From Streptomyces flavofungini (lineage in GTDB: Bacteria > Actinomycetota > Actinomycetes > Streptomycetales > Streptomycetaceae), in contig NZ_BMVR01000008.1 in assembly GCF_014650815.1 (NCBI RefSeq), forward strand, positions 248,001 through 312,000: a stretch of DNA of 64,000 bases, written 5' to 3'. A program made the position numbers and the translations under genes. Within the stretch, counting starts at the first letter, position 1. The number at the start of each line of letters is the position of its first letter. Of this stretch, positions 32,417-40,942 are shown in pieces. The notes under the pieces were generated by a model. That model was given only the letters and a program-made list of their open reading frames with translations, had not been told where the DNA came from and made no database searches.

Positions 32417-33356
32417 CGAATCCCTCTCCCGTCAGCGCGACGAACGCGTCCTCCAGGGAGGCCCGTTCGACGCCGAATCCACGGACGCGGACGCCCGCCT
32501 CGACCAGTGCGGCGTTCACGTCGGCGAGGTCCGTGCCGGGCGGCTCGCCCGTGACGCGGTCCTCGGTGACGACCAGGTCGGCCACGCCGAGTTCCTTCAG
32601 TACGCGGGCCGCGTCACCGGTGTCCGGGGTCGTCACCGTGAGCCGTCCGCGCGCGCCCGCGGCGAGTTCGGCGACCGGGCCCTGGGTGATCAGGCGGCCC
32701 TGGGTCATCACCGCCGCGTGCGTACACACCTGCTCGATCTCGTCGAGGAGGTGCGAGGAGAGGAAGACGGTGGTCCCGTCGGACGCCAGCTCCCGCACCA
32801 GGGAGCGGATCTCGCGCATGCCCTGCGGGTCGAGCCCGTTCGTCGGCTCGTCCAGGACGAGCAGCTCACGGGGTTGCAGAAGGGCGGCGGCGAGGCCGAG
32901 GCGCTGCTTCATGCCCAGCGAGTACGCCTTGGCCTTCTTGCCCGCGGCGGCGGTCAGGCCGACCCGGTCCAGGGCCGCCTCGGCGCGCGCCTTGCGGGTG
33001 CGGGGGTCGGCGGTCGGGTCGGCGGAGTCGTACCGCAGGAGGTTGTCGCGACCCGACAGGAAGCCGTACAGCGCGGGGCCCTCGATGAGCGCGCCCACGT
33101 GCGGCAGGACCCTGCGGGTGTCGTGCGGCATGGGACGGCCGAGGACCTTGGCGCGGCCGGAAGTCGGCTCGATCAGACCCATCAGCATGCGGATCGTGGT
33201 GGTCTTGCCCGAGCCGTTGGGGCCGAGGAACCCGAAGACGCTGCCGCGCGGGACACTGAGGTCGAGGCCGTCCACGGCGAGGTGCTTGCCGTACCGCTTG
33301 GTCAGGCCGGACGTCTCGATCACGCTGCCCGTGGGGGTCCCGCTGGTGCTCGGCAC
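32403..33356 (-). CDS. ABC transporter ATP-binding protein (DrrA/CcmA-type)
   Basis: ATPase partner of the permease, 317 residues. Walker A is GPNGSGKTTTIR, the signature is the variant YSLGMKQRLGLAAAL, Walker B is LLVLDEPTNGLDPQG, and the switch His is in FLSSHLLDEIEQV. The C-terminal 90 residues form the usual regulatory domain of drug/lipid exporters. Start GTG 33356 follows AGGAGG. The exported-protein gene upstream may belong to the same functional unit, but a strong hairpin lies between them. Confidence 0.95.
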   Translation of the reverse strand: MPSTSGTPTGSVIETSGLTKRYGKHLAVDGLDLSVPRGSVFGFLGPNGSGKTTTIRMLMGLIEPTSGRAKVLGRPMPHDTRRVLPHVGALIEGPALYGFLSGRDNLLRYDSADPTADPRTRKARAEAALDRVGLTAAAGKKAKAYSLGMKQRLGLAAALLQPRELLVLDEPTNGLDPQGMREIRSLVRELASDGTTVFLSSHLLDEIEQVCTHAAVMTQGRLITQGPVAELAAGARGRLTVTTPDTGDAARVLKELGVADLVVTEDRVTGEPPGTDLADVNAALVEAGVRVRGFGVERASLEDAFVALTGEGFDVAG

Positions 33357-33369
33357 CGTGCTCCTCCTG

Positions 33370-33490
33370 TTGTCCGGCCGGGTGCGGCCGCTTGTCCGGT
33401 GCCGGTGGCGCCGCTGGTGCGGCCGCTTGTCCGGTACCGGTGACGCTGTTTGTCCGGTGCCGGTGGCGCCGCTGGTGCGGTGCCGGTGCC
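33370..33490. repeat. Imperfect direct repeats between hairpin and ABC ATPase gene
   Basis: Three to four copies of a unit with core TTGTCCGGTGCCGGTGGCGC followed by CGCTGGTGCGG; the middle copy is shortened. It fills the 147 bp between the hairpin and the ATPase gene. No gene is seen. Confidence 0.75.
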
Positions 33491-33503
33491 CGGACGACCG
33501 ACG

Positions 33504-33546
33504 GGGCGGTGGTGGGGGTACCGGCCCGGTACCCCCACCACCGCCC
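33504..33546 (-). terminator. Terminator of the LolA-like gene
   Basis: Perfect 21-bp arms (33504-33524 and 33526-33546; outer GGGCGGTGGTGG / CCACCACCGCCC) with a single central base, so the RNA loop will open a few pairs. It starts 23 bases past the stop of the upstream gene. Confidence 0.9.
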
Positions 33547-33569
33547 GCTCACCTGCTGTCGGCCGCGCC

Positions 33570-34832
33570 CTACTGCGCCGCGTTGGCCGCCTTGACCAGC
33601 GCGTCCTTCGTGACCGCGCCGACGTACACCTTGCCGTCGTCGGTGACCAGGGCGTTGATCAGGCGGGTCTTGAAGACCGTGCCCGAGCCGAAGTCGCCGT
33701 TCACCTTGTCGCCGAGGGAGTCCAGGAACTTCGCCGCCTCCTGCGGCACCTCGTCGGACCCGGCGGCCGACGTGGGCAGGCCCTGGCCGCCCGGCAGCTT
33801 CAGCTCGGCGATGGACGTCCAGCCGTCGCCGATGACGTTCAGGCCCTCGGGGCCCTCGCCCTTGAAGCCCTCGAAGTCCTCGCCGGAGTGCCCGGGCCTG
33901 CCGGACCTGCCGTCCTTCCCGTCCTCCTCGGTGACCTTCGTGCCCTTCGCCGGCTTGAAGTCGAAGGTGGCCGCGGACGGCTTGCCGAAGTCGACCTTCG
34001 TGAAGCCCGCGTCGACGACGGCGGAGCCGCCACCGGCCGGGGACAGCGTGAACTTCAGCGGCGTACCCGTCTTCTCGTCCACCGCGATGGTGATCTGCCC
34101 GACCGTCGAACCGGAGTCCTTCGGCTTCAGCACCAGGCGGTAGGCGTCCCGGCCCGCGACCTGCGCGCTGCCGTCGACCTCGACGGACGTCGAGGACTTC
34201 TCGGCCGCCTTCAGGGCCTGCTCGGCGAACTCCTTGGGCGTGGCCGGAAGTTCCTTCGGCAGGTCCTTCCCGGCGCCCTTGCCGCCCCTGTGGCTCTTGT
34301 CGGCGCCCGCCCTGCCGCCGTCCTTGGCGTGGTACGCCTCGTTCGACGCGCTGTCGTACGCCCAGACGTCGTCGCCGTTGTGGATCAGGCTGTACTCGGC
34401 GGCGTCGTCGAGCACCGACAGCTTCTGCTTGTCCGGGCCGTCGGCCGCGATCCGCAGGGTGTGCGTGCCGGAGGCAAGCTCCATCAGCTTGGCGCTCGGG
34501 TCGGCGGCGCCCTTGCCGCCCTCGTCCCCGCCGCCCGGCGCGAAACCACCGGTCAGGCCGGAGCCGAACGACGGCAGACCCAGGTCGGTGCTGATCTTCA
34601 CGGTGCCGGAGAGCTGCTCGGTGTCCGACGCGGCGATCTTCTCGATGAGTTCCTGCGCGGTGATCTTCGGCAGGTCCGGGTCGCCCGACGTGGCGAGTGC
34701 CGGGACGAGCCCGATGGTCGCCGCGGCCACCCCCGCCACCGCGAGCGGGACGACGTAACGCGCGGCCTTGCGGCGGCCGGCGCTGAGCTCGTCCGCCTCG
34801 GTGGTGTCCTGCTCCGGTTCGTACGGTGCCAT
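33570..34832 (-). CDS. Exported LolA/DUF2092-like protein
   Basis: Protein of 420 residues with one N-terminal membrane segment (YVVPLAVAGVAAATIGLVPA) after a 25-residue acidic cytoplasmic leader, then an extracytoplasmic part. The extracytoplasmic fold looks like the half-barrel LolA/LppX type (LPKITAQELIEKIAASDTEQ; KLMELASGTHTLRIAADGPD; AGRDAYRLVLKPKDSGSTVG). A Gly/Lys/His-rich insertion interrupts it (KDGGRAGADKSHRGGKGAGK). It has no lipobox cysteine, so it is membrane-anchored or secreted rather than a lipoprotein. Next to an ABC-2 exporter it may handle a lipid-like substrate; this is inference. Confidence 0.8.
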   Translation of the reverse strand: MAPYEPEQDTTEADELSAGRRKAARYVVPLAVAGVAAATIGLVPALATSGDPDLPKITAQELIEKIAASDTEQLSGTVKISTDLGLPSFGSGLTGGFAPGGGDEGGKGAADPSAKLMELASGTHTLRIAADGPDKQKLSVLDDAAEYSLIHNGDDVWAYDSASNEAYHAKDGGRAGADKSHRGGKGAGKDLPKELPATPKEFAEQALKAAEKSSTSVEVDGSAQVAGRDAYRLVLKPKDSGSTVGQITIAVDEKTGTPLKFTLSPAGGGSAVVDAGFTKVDFGKPSAATFDFKPAKGTKVTEEDGKDGRSGRPGHSGEDFEGFKGEGPEGLNVIGDGWTSIAELKLPGGQGLPTSAAGSDEVPQEAAKFLDSLGDKVNGDFGSGTVFKTRLINALVTDDGKVYVGAVTKDALVKAANAAQ

Positions 34833-35211
34833 TGTGTGCCTTACCTCCGTCGTCGGCGGCGGCGATTCGTTCCTCGCGTGCACTCGTCCACCCCGCGCCG
34901 CCATTCTCACCCGAATTGGTCAGGATGTGGTTGTCGGTACCTGTCTTCGTCTGTCTCCATCCGCCCAAATCGGCCACGCGGAAGCGTCAGACCCCGGGAG
35001 CAACTCCGCGTACTGCTCTGGGATGACAAAAAGGGGCGGCACCTCCCCCGTCCCGTAAGGGGAGGCACCGCCCGGGACGGTGACGACCGTGCGGCACGGG
35101 GGAGTTCCGCACACGTACGTCACATGGTCTCGGCGCGGGACCGGGGTGGCCCCGGCCCGGCCCTGGCACCGGTTTCGGCAGGTCCGGGCGCCGTCAGCGC
35201 CATCCGCCCGG
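34833..35211. other. Non-coding gap with a hairpin at 35035-35074
   Basis: The 379-bp gap between two minus-strand genes. It contains the inverted repeat GGCGGCACCTCCCC / GGGGAGGCACCGCC (two non-Watson-Crick positions), placed as terminator of the CHRD-protein gene. The part 34900-35030 is less GC-rich and should contain the promoter of the LolA-like gene. I see no gene. Confidence 0.6.
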
Positions 35212-36255
35212 TCAGCGCTGTACGAAGACGTAGTCGGCGCCGTACGGCACCGCCACGATCCGGCCCTCCTCGCACCCTCCGGACGGCTGAACGCCGCCCA
35301 CGGTGTTCAGCCGCAGGATCTCGGTCGTACCGGCGAGCAGCCCGCGCTTCTTGCCGACCTGCTTGGCCTCCAGGTCGAGTTCGGCGATGTTCTGCGCGCC
35401 GTTGGGCGTCCTGGAGATCAGCTTTCCGGTGACGCCGCTGCGGTCGGGCGCGACCCAGCGCGGGGTGCCGGAGTTCGGCGCGACGAAGTCGTGGGCGATG
35501 CGGCCGCCGAGGGTCGCGCGGACGTCGCGCTGCTGGAAGGTGAAGCCGCCCGAGCCGTCCTCGGCCTTCTTGCACTGGTAGATCTGCTTGCCCTTGACCA
35601 CGGACGCCTGGAAGCTGCGGGCCGCCGCGTCGAGGGAGACGTTCGCGGTCACCTTGTGGAGCTGGCCACGGACGGCTCCGCCGGGGAACTCGGCGGTGTG
35701 CAGGTTGGCGTAGAAGCCGTTCGGGTCCGCCTTGAGCTGCTTGAGCAGGGCGGCGTCGGCGACCTTGACGGTGCCGGTGACCCGATGGCGCTCGGCCTTG
35801 TCCAGGAGCTTGGTGAAGTCGATCTTGATGCCGCCGTTGGTGCCCTTGACGCCCTGGTGGATGTGGAGCGCGGTCGGCTTGGCGGTACCGCGCCACTTGA
35901 CGGTGACGGACACCTTGTCGCCCTTGACCTTCACGAACTCCAGCGCCGCACCGTCCTTGTCCCCCACCGCGGGACCACCCTGAACGGGCACCTCGTTGGC
36001 CCCGTTCATGCTGGCCACGAAGAGGGCGCCACCGCGGACGGCGGCACCGGTCCGCACCTCGACGCCACCGCTCTGCGCGCTGCCGCTGTGCGCACTGCCG
36101 TGCGCACCGCTCTTCGAGCCCTGCGACTCGCTGCCGCTGTCCGCGGTCGCGGGCAGGACGGCGGCAGTCACCCCGGCGGCCGCGGCAACCGCGACACCGA
36201 TGCCGAGCAGGGTGCGACGACGGTTCTTCGTAGAACTGCTGATAGTGCCCATCAC
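35212..36255 (-). CDS. Secreted CHRD-domain / DUF3455 protein
   Basis: Secreted protein of 347 residues. NRRRTLLGIGVAVAAAAGVT is a signal with twin-arginine character. Residues 80-210 form a CHRD (chordin-like) domain: ASMNGANEVPVQGGPAVGDK, TALHIHQGVKGTNGGIKIDF, AEFPGGAVRGQL. Residues 225-347 match DUF3455, with QIYQCKKAEDGSGGFTFQQR and RLNTVGGVQPSGGCEEG, two cysteines probably bonded. GTG 36255 has GGGGAG seven bases upstream; ATG 36252 is next. Function unknown. A TGTGA-N6-TCACA site sits about 100 bases upstream. Confidence 0.88.
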   Translation of the reverse strand: MMGTISSSTKNRRRTLLGIGVAVAAAAGVTAAVLPATADSGSESQGSKSGAHGSAHSGSAQSGGVEVRTGAAVRGGALFVASMNGANEVPVQGGPAVGDKDGAALEFVKVKGDKVSVTVKWRGTAKPTALHIHQGVKGTNGGIKIDFTKLLDKAERHRVTGTVKVADAALLKQLKADPNGFYANLHTAEFPGGAVRGQLHKVTANVSLDAAARSFQASVVKGKQIYQCKKAEDGSGGFTFQQRDVRATLGGRIAHDFVAPNSGTPRWVAPDRSGVTGKLISRTPNGAQNIAELDLEAKQVGKKRGLLAGTTEILRLNTVGGVQPSGGCEEGRIVAVPYGADYVFVQR

Positions 36256-36325
36256 GTGAAATCTCCCCGTACCCGAGCCAACGCCCCCTGCGTCAGCTTC
36301 TGGGCATGGGTACGGAACGGATCTG

Positions 36326-36346
36326 ACCCTGGACTCAATCCAGGGT
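36326..36346. promoter_or_regulatory. Palindrome upstream of the CHRD-protein gene
   Basis: Perfect arms ACCCTGGA / TCCAGGGT with a CTCAA spacer, 71-91 bases before the start. It is either a leader hairpin or an operator. Confidence 0.65.
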
Positions 36347-36354
36347 GAGCAATT

Positions 36355-36376
36355 TCATGTGACCTGCATCACATGA
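36355..36376. promoter_or_regulatory. Crp-like binding site
   Basis: Perfect 22-bp palindrome with core TGTGA-N6-TCACA (spacer CCTGCA) and flanking CA/TG also symmetric. This is the consensus of CRP/FNR-type regulators; Streptomyces Crp is known to bind closely related sequences. It lies 100-121 bases upstream of the CHRD gene and 132 bases downstream of the prenyl synthase stop. Confidence 0.75.
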
Positions 36377-36507
36377 CCCGCCTGCGCGTTGCCCTCTGTG
36401 GGCAGCTGGTCCGCCCAGAGGGCGGAACGGGTGGGCACAGCCCACTCCGACGGCGCCCATGACGCGGGGAGAGGGGCACCGGGGACAGAGGGGCGAAGCC
36501 CCAAGCC

Positions 36508-37518
36508 TCACCCCGCCCGGTGGACCACCAGGTCGCAGAGCTCGACCAACGACGCCTTGGCGTCGCACTCAGGCAGCGGGGCCAACGCGGCCCGAGCCTC
36601 CTCGGCGTACCGCACCGTGTCCCGACGAGCCAGCTCAAGAGCCGGATGCACCCGCAGCCGGGCCAACGCCTCCGCATGCCGCGCGTCATCCGTGAGATCG
36701 GAGTCGAGCAGCTCGCACAGCGCGACGTCCTCCGCGAGCCCGAGCCGCGCGACCCGCTCCCGCAGTCGCAGCACGGGCAGCGTGGGAATCCCTTCCCGCA
36801 GGTCGGTGCCGGGCGTCTTCCCGGACTCGATGGACTCGGACGCGATGTCCAGTACGTCGTCGGCGAGCTGGAAGGCGACCCCGAGCCGCTCCCCGTACTG
36901 CGTGAGGACGTCCACGACCGTCTCGTCGGCCCCCGACATCATCGCGCCGAACCGGCAGGCGACGGCGACCAGCGAACCGGTCTTGCCCGCGAGCACTTCA
37001 AGGTAGTGGTCGACGGGGTCACGCCCGTCGGAGGGCCCCGCCGTCTCCAGGATCTGCCCGGTGACGAGCCGCTCGAACGCCTCGGCCTGGACCCGGACCG
37101 CCTCGGGGCCGAGGTCGGCCAGCGTGTGGGACGCGCGCGCGAACAGGAAGTCGCCGGTGAGGACCGCGACGGAGTTGCCCCAGCGCTGGTTGGCGCTGGC
37201 CACCCCCCGGCGCACATCGGCCTCGTCCATCACGTCGTCGTGGTACAGCGTCGCGAGGTGCGTCAGCTCCACGACCACGGCGGACGGCACCACACCGGGC
37301 GAGTACGGGTCGCCGAACTGCGCCGTGAGCATCACCAGGAGTGGCCGAAAACGTTTGCCGCCCGCGCGCACGAGGTGCTGCGCGGCCTCGGTGATGAAGG
37401 GGACCTCGCTCTTGGTGGCCTCGAGCAGGCCTTCCTCGACAGCCGCCAACCCGGCCTGGACATCGGCTTCGAGAGCCTGGTCCCGCACGCTCAGCCCGAA
37501 GGGCCCGACGACGGTCAC
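36508..37518 (-). CDS. Polyprenyl diphosphate synthase, probably for menaquinone
   Basis: Trans-prenyl chain-elongating enzyme, 336 residues. Both aspartate-rich motifs are intact: first YHDDVMDEADVRRG, second FQLADDVLDI. GGKRFRPLLVML at the N-terminal side binds isopentenyl diphosphate. The chain-length region before the first motif (VELTHLATLYHD) fits long-chain (hepta- to nonaprenyl) enzymes. The product would be the side chain of menaquinone, the acceptor of both Nuo complexes in this window. Start GTG 37518 follows AGGAGA. Confidence 0.92.
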   Translation of the reverse strand: MTVVGPFGLSVRDQALEADVQAGLAAVEEGLLEATKSEVPFITEAAQHLVRAGGKRFRPLLVMLTAQFGDPYSPGVVPSAVVVELTHLATLYHDDVMDEADVRRGVASANQRWGNSVAVLTGDFLFARASHTLADLGPEAVRVQAEAFERLVTGQILETAGPSDGRDPVDHYLEVLAGKTGSLVAVACRFGAMMSGADETVVDVLTQYGERLGVAFQLADDVLDIASESIESGKTPGTDLREGIPTLPVLRLRERVARLGLAEDVALCELLDSDLTDDARHAEALARLRVHPALELARRDTVRYAEEARAALAPLPECDAKASLVELCDLVVHRAG

Positions 37519-38107
37519 GAGGGGTTCTCCTGTCTGCTGACGATCACAAGTCGATCACTCGGTCGATCATTCGCCGATGACACGGTTTGTCGATGTGTCG
37601 CTGCCATCACTCAAGTCAGCGTATCCGGTCGCCTTTCGATCACAGCGAGCGCCTGCCCGAGCAGAGGAGACCAGCGTGCCCGATAGACATGGAATGACCG
37701 AAATACTCCACAGAGAACGATGTGCCCCACATGGCGGGAGTGATGCCACCCTCCCCCGACCGCCCACCGAGCCCCCGTCCCACCCCTCGCCCCTCACCCG
37801 GCACACCGCCGGTACGCACGCGCGGCCCGACCAACGGAGCGCCCTCGACGCCCCCGCCCACCCGGCGCCGGCCCCCCGCCGGAGGGGGCGCGACGACATC
37901 CGGCCAGAGATCTGACGCGTGTACGTTTCCGGCCACGGGCCGGAGTGCAGACCGGGGGACGGGCGAGGCGGCCGGGGCACGGCACCGGAGACCGGGGGAG
38001 GAACGAGGCGGCCAGGGCGCGACACCGGAGACCGGAGCACAGCACCGGAGGCCGGAGCGCGGCGCCGAAGGCCGGGACGCGGCCGCACGGCGAACCGCGC
38101 GGCCCCC
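37519..38107. other. Non-coding gap between HAD and prenyl synthase genes
   Basis: The 589-bp gap. The right part beside the prenyl synthase (37519-37720) is relatively AT-rich and carries the CGATCA iterons and presumably the promoter. The left part (37740-38100) is C-rich and then repeats CACCGGAGACCGG / CACCGGAGGCCGG imperfectly at 37980-38070. No convincing gene. Confidence 0.6.
37541..37580. promoter_or_regulatory. CGATCA iterons upstream of the prenyl synthase gene
   Basis: CGATCA occurs at 37541, 37552 and 37564, followed by CGATGA at 37575, a period of 11-12 bases, one helical turn. Another CGATCA is at 37637. The cluster sits 23-62 bases upstream of the start codon, in operator position. 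Confidence 0.55.
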
Positions 38108-38914
38108 TCACCCCAGCAGCCGCTCCAGCACCACCGCGATCCCGTCCTCCTCGTTGGACGCCGTCAACTCGTCCGCCACCGCCTTGAGTTCGTGATGCGC
38201 GTTGGCCATGGCCACCCCGTGCGCGGCCCACGCGAACATGGGGATGTCGTTCGGCATGTCCCCGAAGGCGATCGTGTCGGCGGCACTCAACCCCAGCCGC
38301 TCCGCCGCGAGGGCCAGCCCCGTCGCCTTGGTGACACCGCACGGCTGCAGCTCCACCGTGCCCGGCCCCGACATCGTCACGGTCGCCAGGGACCCCACCG
38401 CGTCCCGGGCCACCGCCGCCAACTCGTCGTCCGCGAGCGCGGGGTGCCGCAGCAGCACCTTGCTGATCGGCTCCTCCCACAGCACGTCACGCCGGGGTAC
38501 CCGCACCGCCGGCAGCGTCGGGTGCGGCATCTCGTACCCGGGCTCGATCAACGTCAGGCCGTCGACACCGTCCTGGTCGACCGCCGCGAAGACCTGCCCG
38601 ACCTCCGCCTCGATCTTCCCGAGCGCCGCCTCCGCCAGCTCCCGGTCCAACGTCACCGACCACACCATGCGGCCGCTCCCGGCGTCGTAGAGCTGCGCAC
38701 CCTGCCCGCACACGGCGAGCCCGTCGCAGCCGAGCTCCTCCAGGAGCGGGCGCACGCGGGGCGCGGGGCGTCCGGTGACGACGAGGTGCCGTGCGCCGCC
38801 CTCGCTCGCGGCGGCCAGCGCCTTGCGCGACCGGTCGGACACCGTGTCGTCGCAGCGCAGCAAGGTTCCGTCGAGGTCAGTGGCGATGAGGGCATATGCG
38901 AGGGGAACGGCCAT
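38108..38914 (-). CDS. Cof-type HAD-family phosphatase
   Basis: Hydrolase of 268 residues. Motif I is ALIATDLDGTLLRCDD, motif II is HLVVTGRPAPRV, the conserved Lys is in PCGVTKATGLALAAERLGL, and motif IV is TIAFGDMPNDIPMFAWAAHG. The cap between motifs II and III is of the Cof (IIB) type, which acts on sugar phosphates and related small molecules. ATG 38914 puts motif I ten residues in, as expected. Confidence 0.92.
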   Translation of the reverse strand: MAVPLAYALIATDLDGTLLRCDDTVSDRSRKALAAASEGGARHLVVTGRPAPRVRPLLEELGCDGLAVCGQGAQLYDAGSGRMVWSVTLDRELAEAALGKIEAEVGQVFAAVDQDGVDGLTLIEPGYEMPHPTLPAVRVPRRDVLWEEPISKVLLRHPALADDELAAVARDAVGSLATVTMSGPGTVELQPCGVTKATGLALAAERLGLSAADTIAFGDMPNDIPMFAWAAHGVAMANAHHELKAVADELTASNEEDGIAVVLERLLG

Positions 38915-39709
38915 GATCCGAAGAATACGGATCTGACGCCGGTCGGTAAGCCGTGTGGCAGGAGCTGTGACGGATCGGGTGCGCCCGGCGCACTCCCGGC
39001 AGACACCGGGGTGTGGGCCCGGATACACCCGTTGACACGCGCCCGGGGTGCATCTGCGCGCTGGGCTTGACGGCCCGCCCCCGGTTCACCGGAACGAGGC
39101 GACCCGGGAACGCCCCATCCGGACCGACCCCACACCACCCGAGTCGCGCCGAACCACCCCACGGCCGCGCGCACGCCTTCACGCCGGTCCCGAACTCCCC
39201 CACGCGGGCGGACAGTCCACCCCGGACCGCCGTCCCGTCGCCCCACCCACCCTCTCTGGCCGCTCGGCCCTCGCCGGTCCGCCCACCCCCGCCGGTCCGT
39301 CACCCCCTCACCGACCCCTCGCCCGCCCTCGCTGGCCGGTCACGCCCGCATTACCCCGGCCTCCCTCAATGGCCCGTGGCCCCCTCGCCGATCCGTGACC
39401 TCTCCGCTCTGGCCGTCACCCCTTTGCCGGCCCGGCCGCCCTCACCGGTCCGTCGCCCCTTCGCTGATCTGCCGCCCCCTCGCTGGCCCCTCACCCCCTC
39501 GCTCGCCTGTCGCCCCGCCCCGCCCTCGACCCACCCCCCTCCCTAGGCCCGCCGCCCTTGGCCCGCCCCGTTGCCCCCGTCCCCCCTCGGCCCAACGCAG
39601 CCTCGCCCGCCCCCCACCTTCCGCCGCCTCTGGCCCTCGCCGCCCCTGGCCCGCGCAGCCCCAGCCGCACACCGCCCCCGGCCCGCTACCCCGCGTCCGC
39701 CGCGCCCCC
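38915..39709. repeat. C-rich gap with a degenerate ~19-bp minisatellite
   Basis: A 795-bp gap between two minus-strand genes. From about 39040 the plus strand is strongly pyrimidine-rich with few A. At 39249-39510 a degenerate unit of about 19-21 bases, roughly GCTGGCCCGTCACCCCCTC, repeats about a dozen times. Beyond 39510 it is C-run dominated. The open frames here are proline-rich products of base composition and have no start context. The part 38915-39040 should carry the HAD gene promoter. Confidence 0.7.
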
Positions 39710-40846
39710 CTAGTCCCCCGTCCCAGCCGCCACCACCCCCACGCCCCCGCCTTCGTCCAGGCGCGGTATCCGGCGCTGTGCCGCGTACGCCGCCGCCGGA
39801 TAGCGGGTGTCGGGCCGCAGTGCGTACTCCCGCAGGCACGCCTCCGTGAACTTGATGACGTGCTCGTCGCCGTGCTCGACGGCCCGGGCGCCGAGCTCGT
39901 CGAGCGGGGGCAGGTCGGCCGCCTCGGCCCGCCAGGCCGCCGTCTCCTCGTCCCGCCGGTCGGTGGTGAAGGCCAGGAGGAAGGCCGACTGGACCTGCCA
40001 CAACTGCGCGAGCGTCGGCTCGTACAACTCCCGTGGCAGGTGCGGCAGCACGAGGCGCGCCGCGGCGGGCGCGGTGAGGCCGTGGACGAGCGGGACCGGG
40101 AAGACCTCGGGGTGGCCCAGATACACATCGGCGAACTGCAGCGTCATGTCGCCGAGCAGGCGGGACGCGGGGTGCGGCGCCAGCCACTCCAACGACTCGG
40201 TGTAGCCGGGGAGTCGGTCGAGGGCGTCGAGGCGACCGGCGGCCACGGCCGGTCCGCGCGGGCCGTCGAGCGGGACGCGGGGCAGCGCGGCGACGGCCGC
40301 CGGGACGGTGTGAGGGCCGCGCAGGGCGGGGCTGCCGGGCAGCGCACGGTAGCGAGCGGCCCAGTACGCCAGGCCCCTGGCCAACTCGTCGAGCTGGAGC
40401 GGCGTCGGCGCGTCCCCGGCGACGGAGAGTCCGCGTACCGCGTGCGCCGTCCGGATCAGGCCGTGCGTCAGTCCGGCGAAGAGGCCGGGGAGCAGGCGCG
40501 GCCACCAGCGGGCGAGGACGTCGCGCCAGGCATCCGTGGCGAGTTCACGCGCGAACAGCCGCTCCCAGTCCCCCGCTCGGCCGAAATCGCCCAGCGCGGG
40601 ACGCCACGACGCCTCGTCGGCGGGGTCGAGGACGAAGCGCGCGGCGGGGCGCTCGTGGTGGTCGAGCGCGCGCCGATAGCGCCCGATCCAGCGGGCCACC
40701 TCGTCGCCGTGCCCGAGCACCGCGACGGCCTCGGCGCCCATCGGCCCGTGGTTGGCGAGGTCGACGCCGACGCCGCGCTCGTAGCCGAGGTCCTCCAGTC
40801 GTTCCAACGCGTCGTTGACGGCGTCGTGGTAGCTGATCGTCGGCAT
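39710..40846 (-). CDS. Questin oxidase-like protein (DUF4243 family)
   Basis: Protein of 378 residues in the questin-oxidase-like family. It has DLANHGPMGAEAVAVLGHGD near the start, WRDVLARWWPRLLPGLFAGL followed by THGLIRTAHAVRGL in the middle, and GDEHVIKFTEACLREYAL near the end; these His-containing stretches are the conserved blocks. Fungal questin oxidase opens an anthraquinone ring; bacterial members are of unknown substrate. ATG 40846 has AAGG at proper spacing; GTG 40852 is too close. It is divergent from a MarR gene with two operators between. Confidence 0.82.
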   Translation of the reverse strand: MPTISYHDAVNDALERLEDLGYERGVGVDLANHGPMGAEAVAVLGHGDEVARWIGRYRRALDHHERPAARFVLDPADEASWRPALGDFGRAGDWERLFARELATDAWRDVLARWWPRLLPGLFAGLTHGLIRTAHAVRGLSVAGDAPTPLQLDELARGLAYWAARYRALPGSPALRGPHTVPAAVAALPRVPLDGPRGPAVAAGRLDALDRLPGYTESLEWLAPHPASRLLGDMTLQFADVYLGHPEVFPVPLVHGLTAPAAARLVLPHLPRELYEPTLAQLWQVQSAFLLAFTTDRRDEETAAWRAEAADLPPLDELGARAVEHGDEHVIKFTEACLREYALRPDTRYPAAAYAAQRRIPRLDEGGGVGVVAAGTGD

Positions 40847-40894
40847 GCTCACTCACCTTCAGGAATCTCGTAGGTCGCACCGCGCTCGTAATAC

Positions 40895-40926
40895 TTTGGA
40901 TACCCAAACAGTTTGGACTCCCAAAC
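40895..40926. promoter_or_regulatory. Two tandem palindromic operators between questin-oxidase-like and MarR genes
   Basis: TTTGG-ATAC-CCAAA (40895-40908) and GTTTGG-ACTC-CCAAAC (40911-40926), centres 17 bp apart. Both are perfect palindromes with 4-bp spacers in an AT-rich divergent promoter region. They are very probably the binding sites of the neighbouring MarR protein. Confidence 0.88.
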
Positions 40927-40942
40927 AAACTACACTCACGGA

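Noticed and set aside
36355..36376. The TGTGA-N6-TCACA palindrome as terminator of the prenyl synthase gene
   Set aside because: It lies 132 bases past that stop, the stem is AT-rich and only 8 bp with a 6-base loop; its match to the Crp consensus is the better explanation.
39013..39546. Proline-rich frames in the C-rich gap as secreted or cell-wall proteins
   Set aside because: All frames of the tract are Pro/Arg-rich with no signal peptide, ribosome site or family similarity; base composition explains them.
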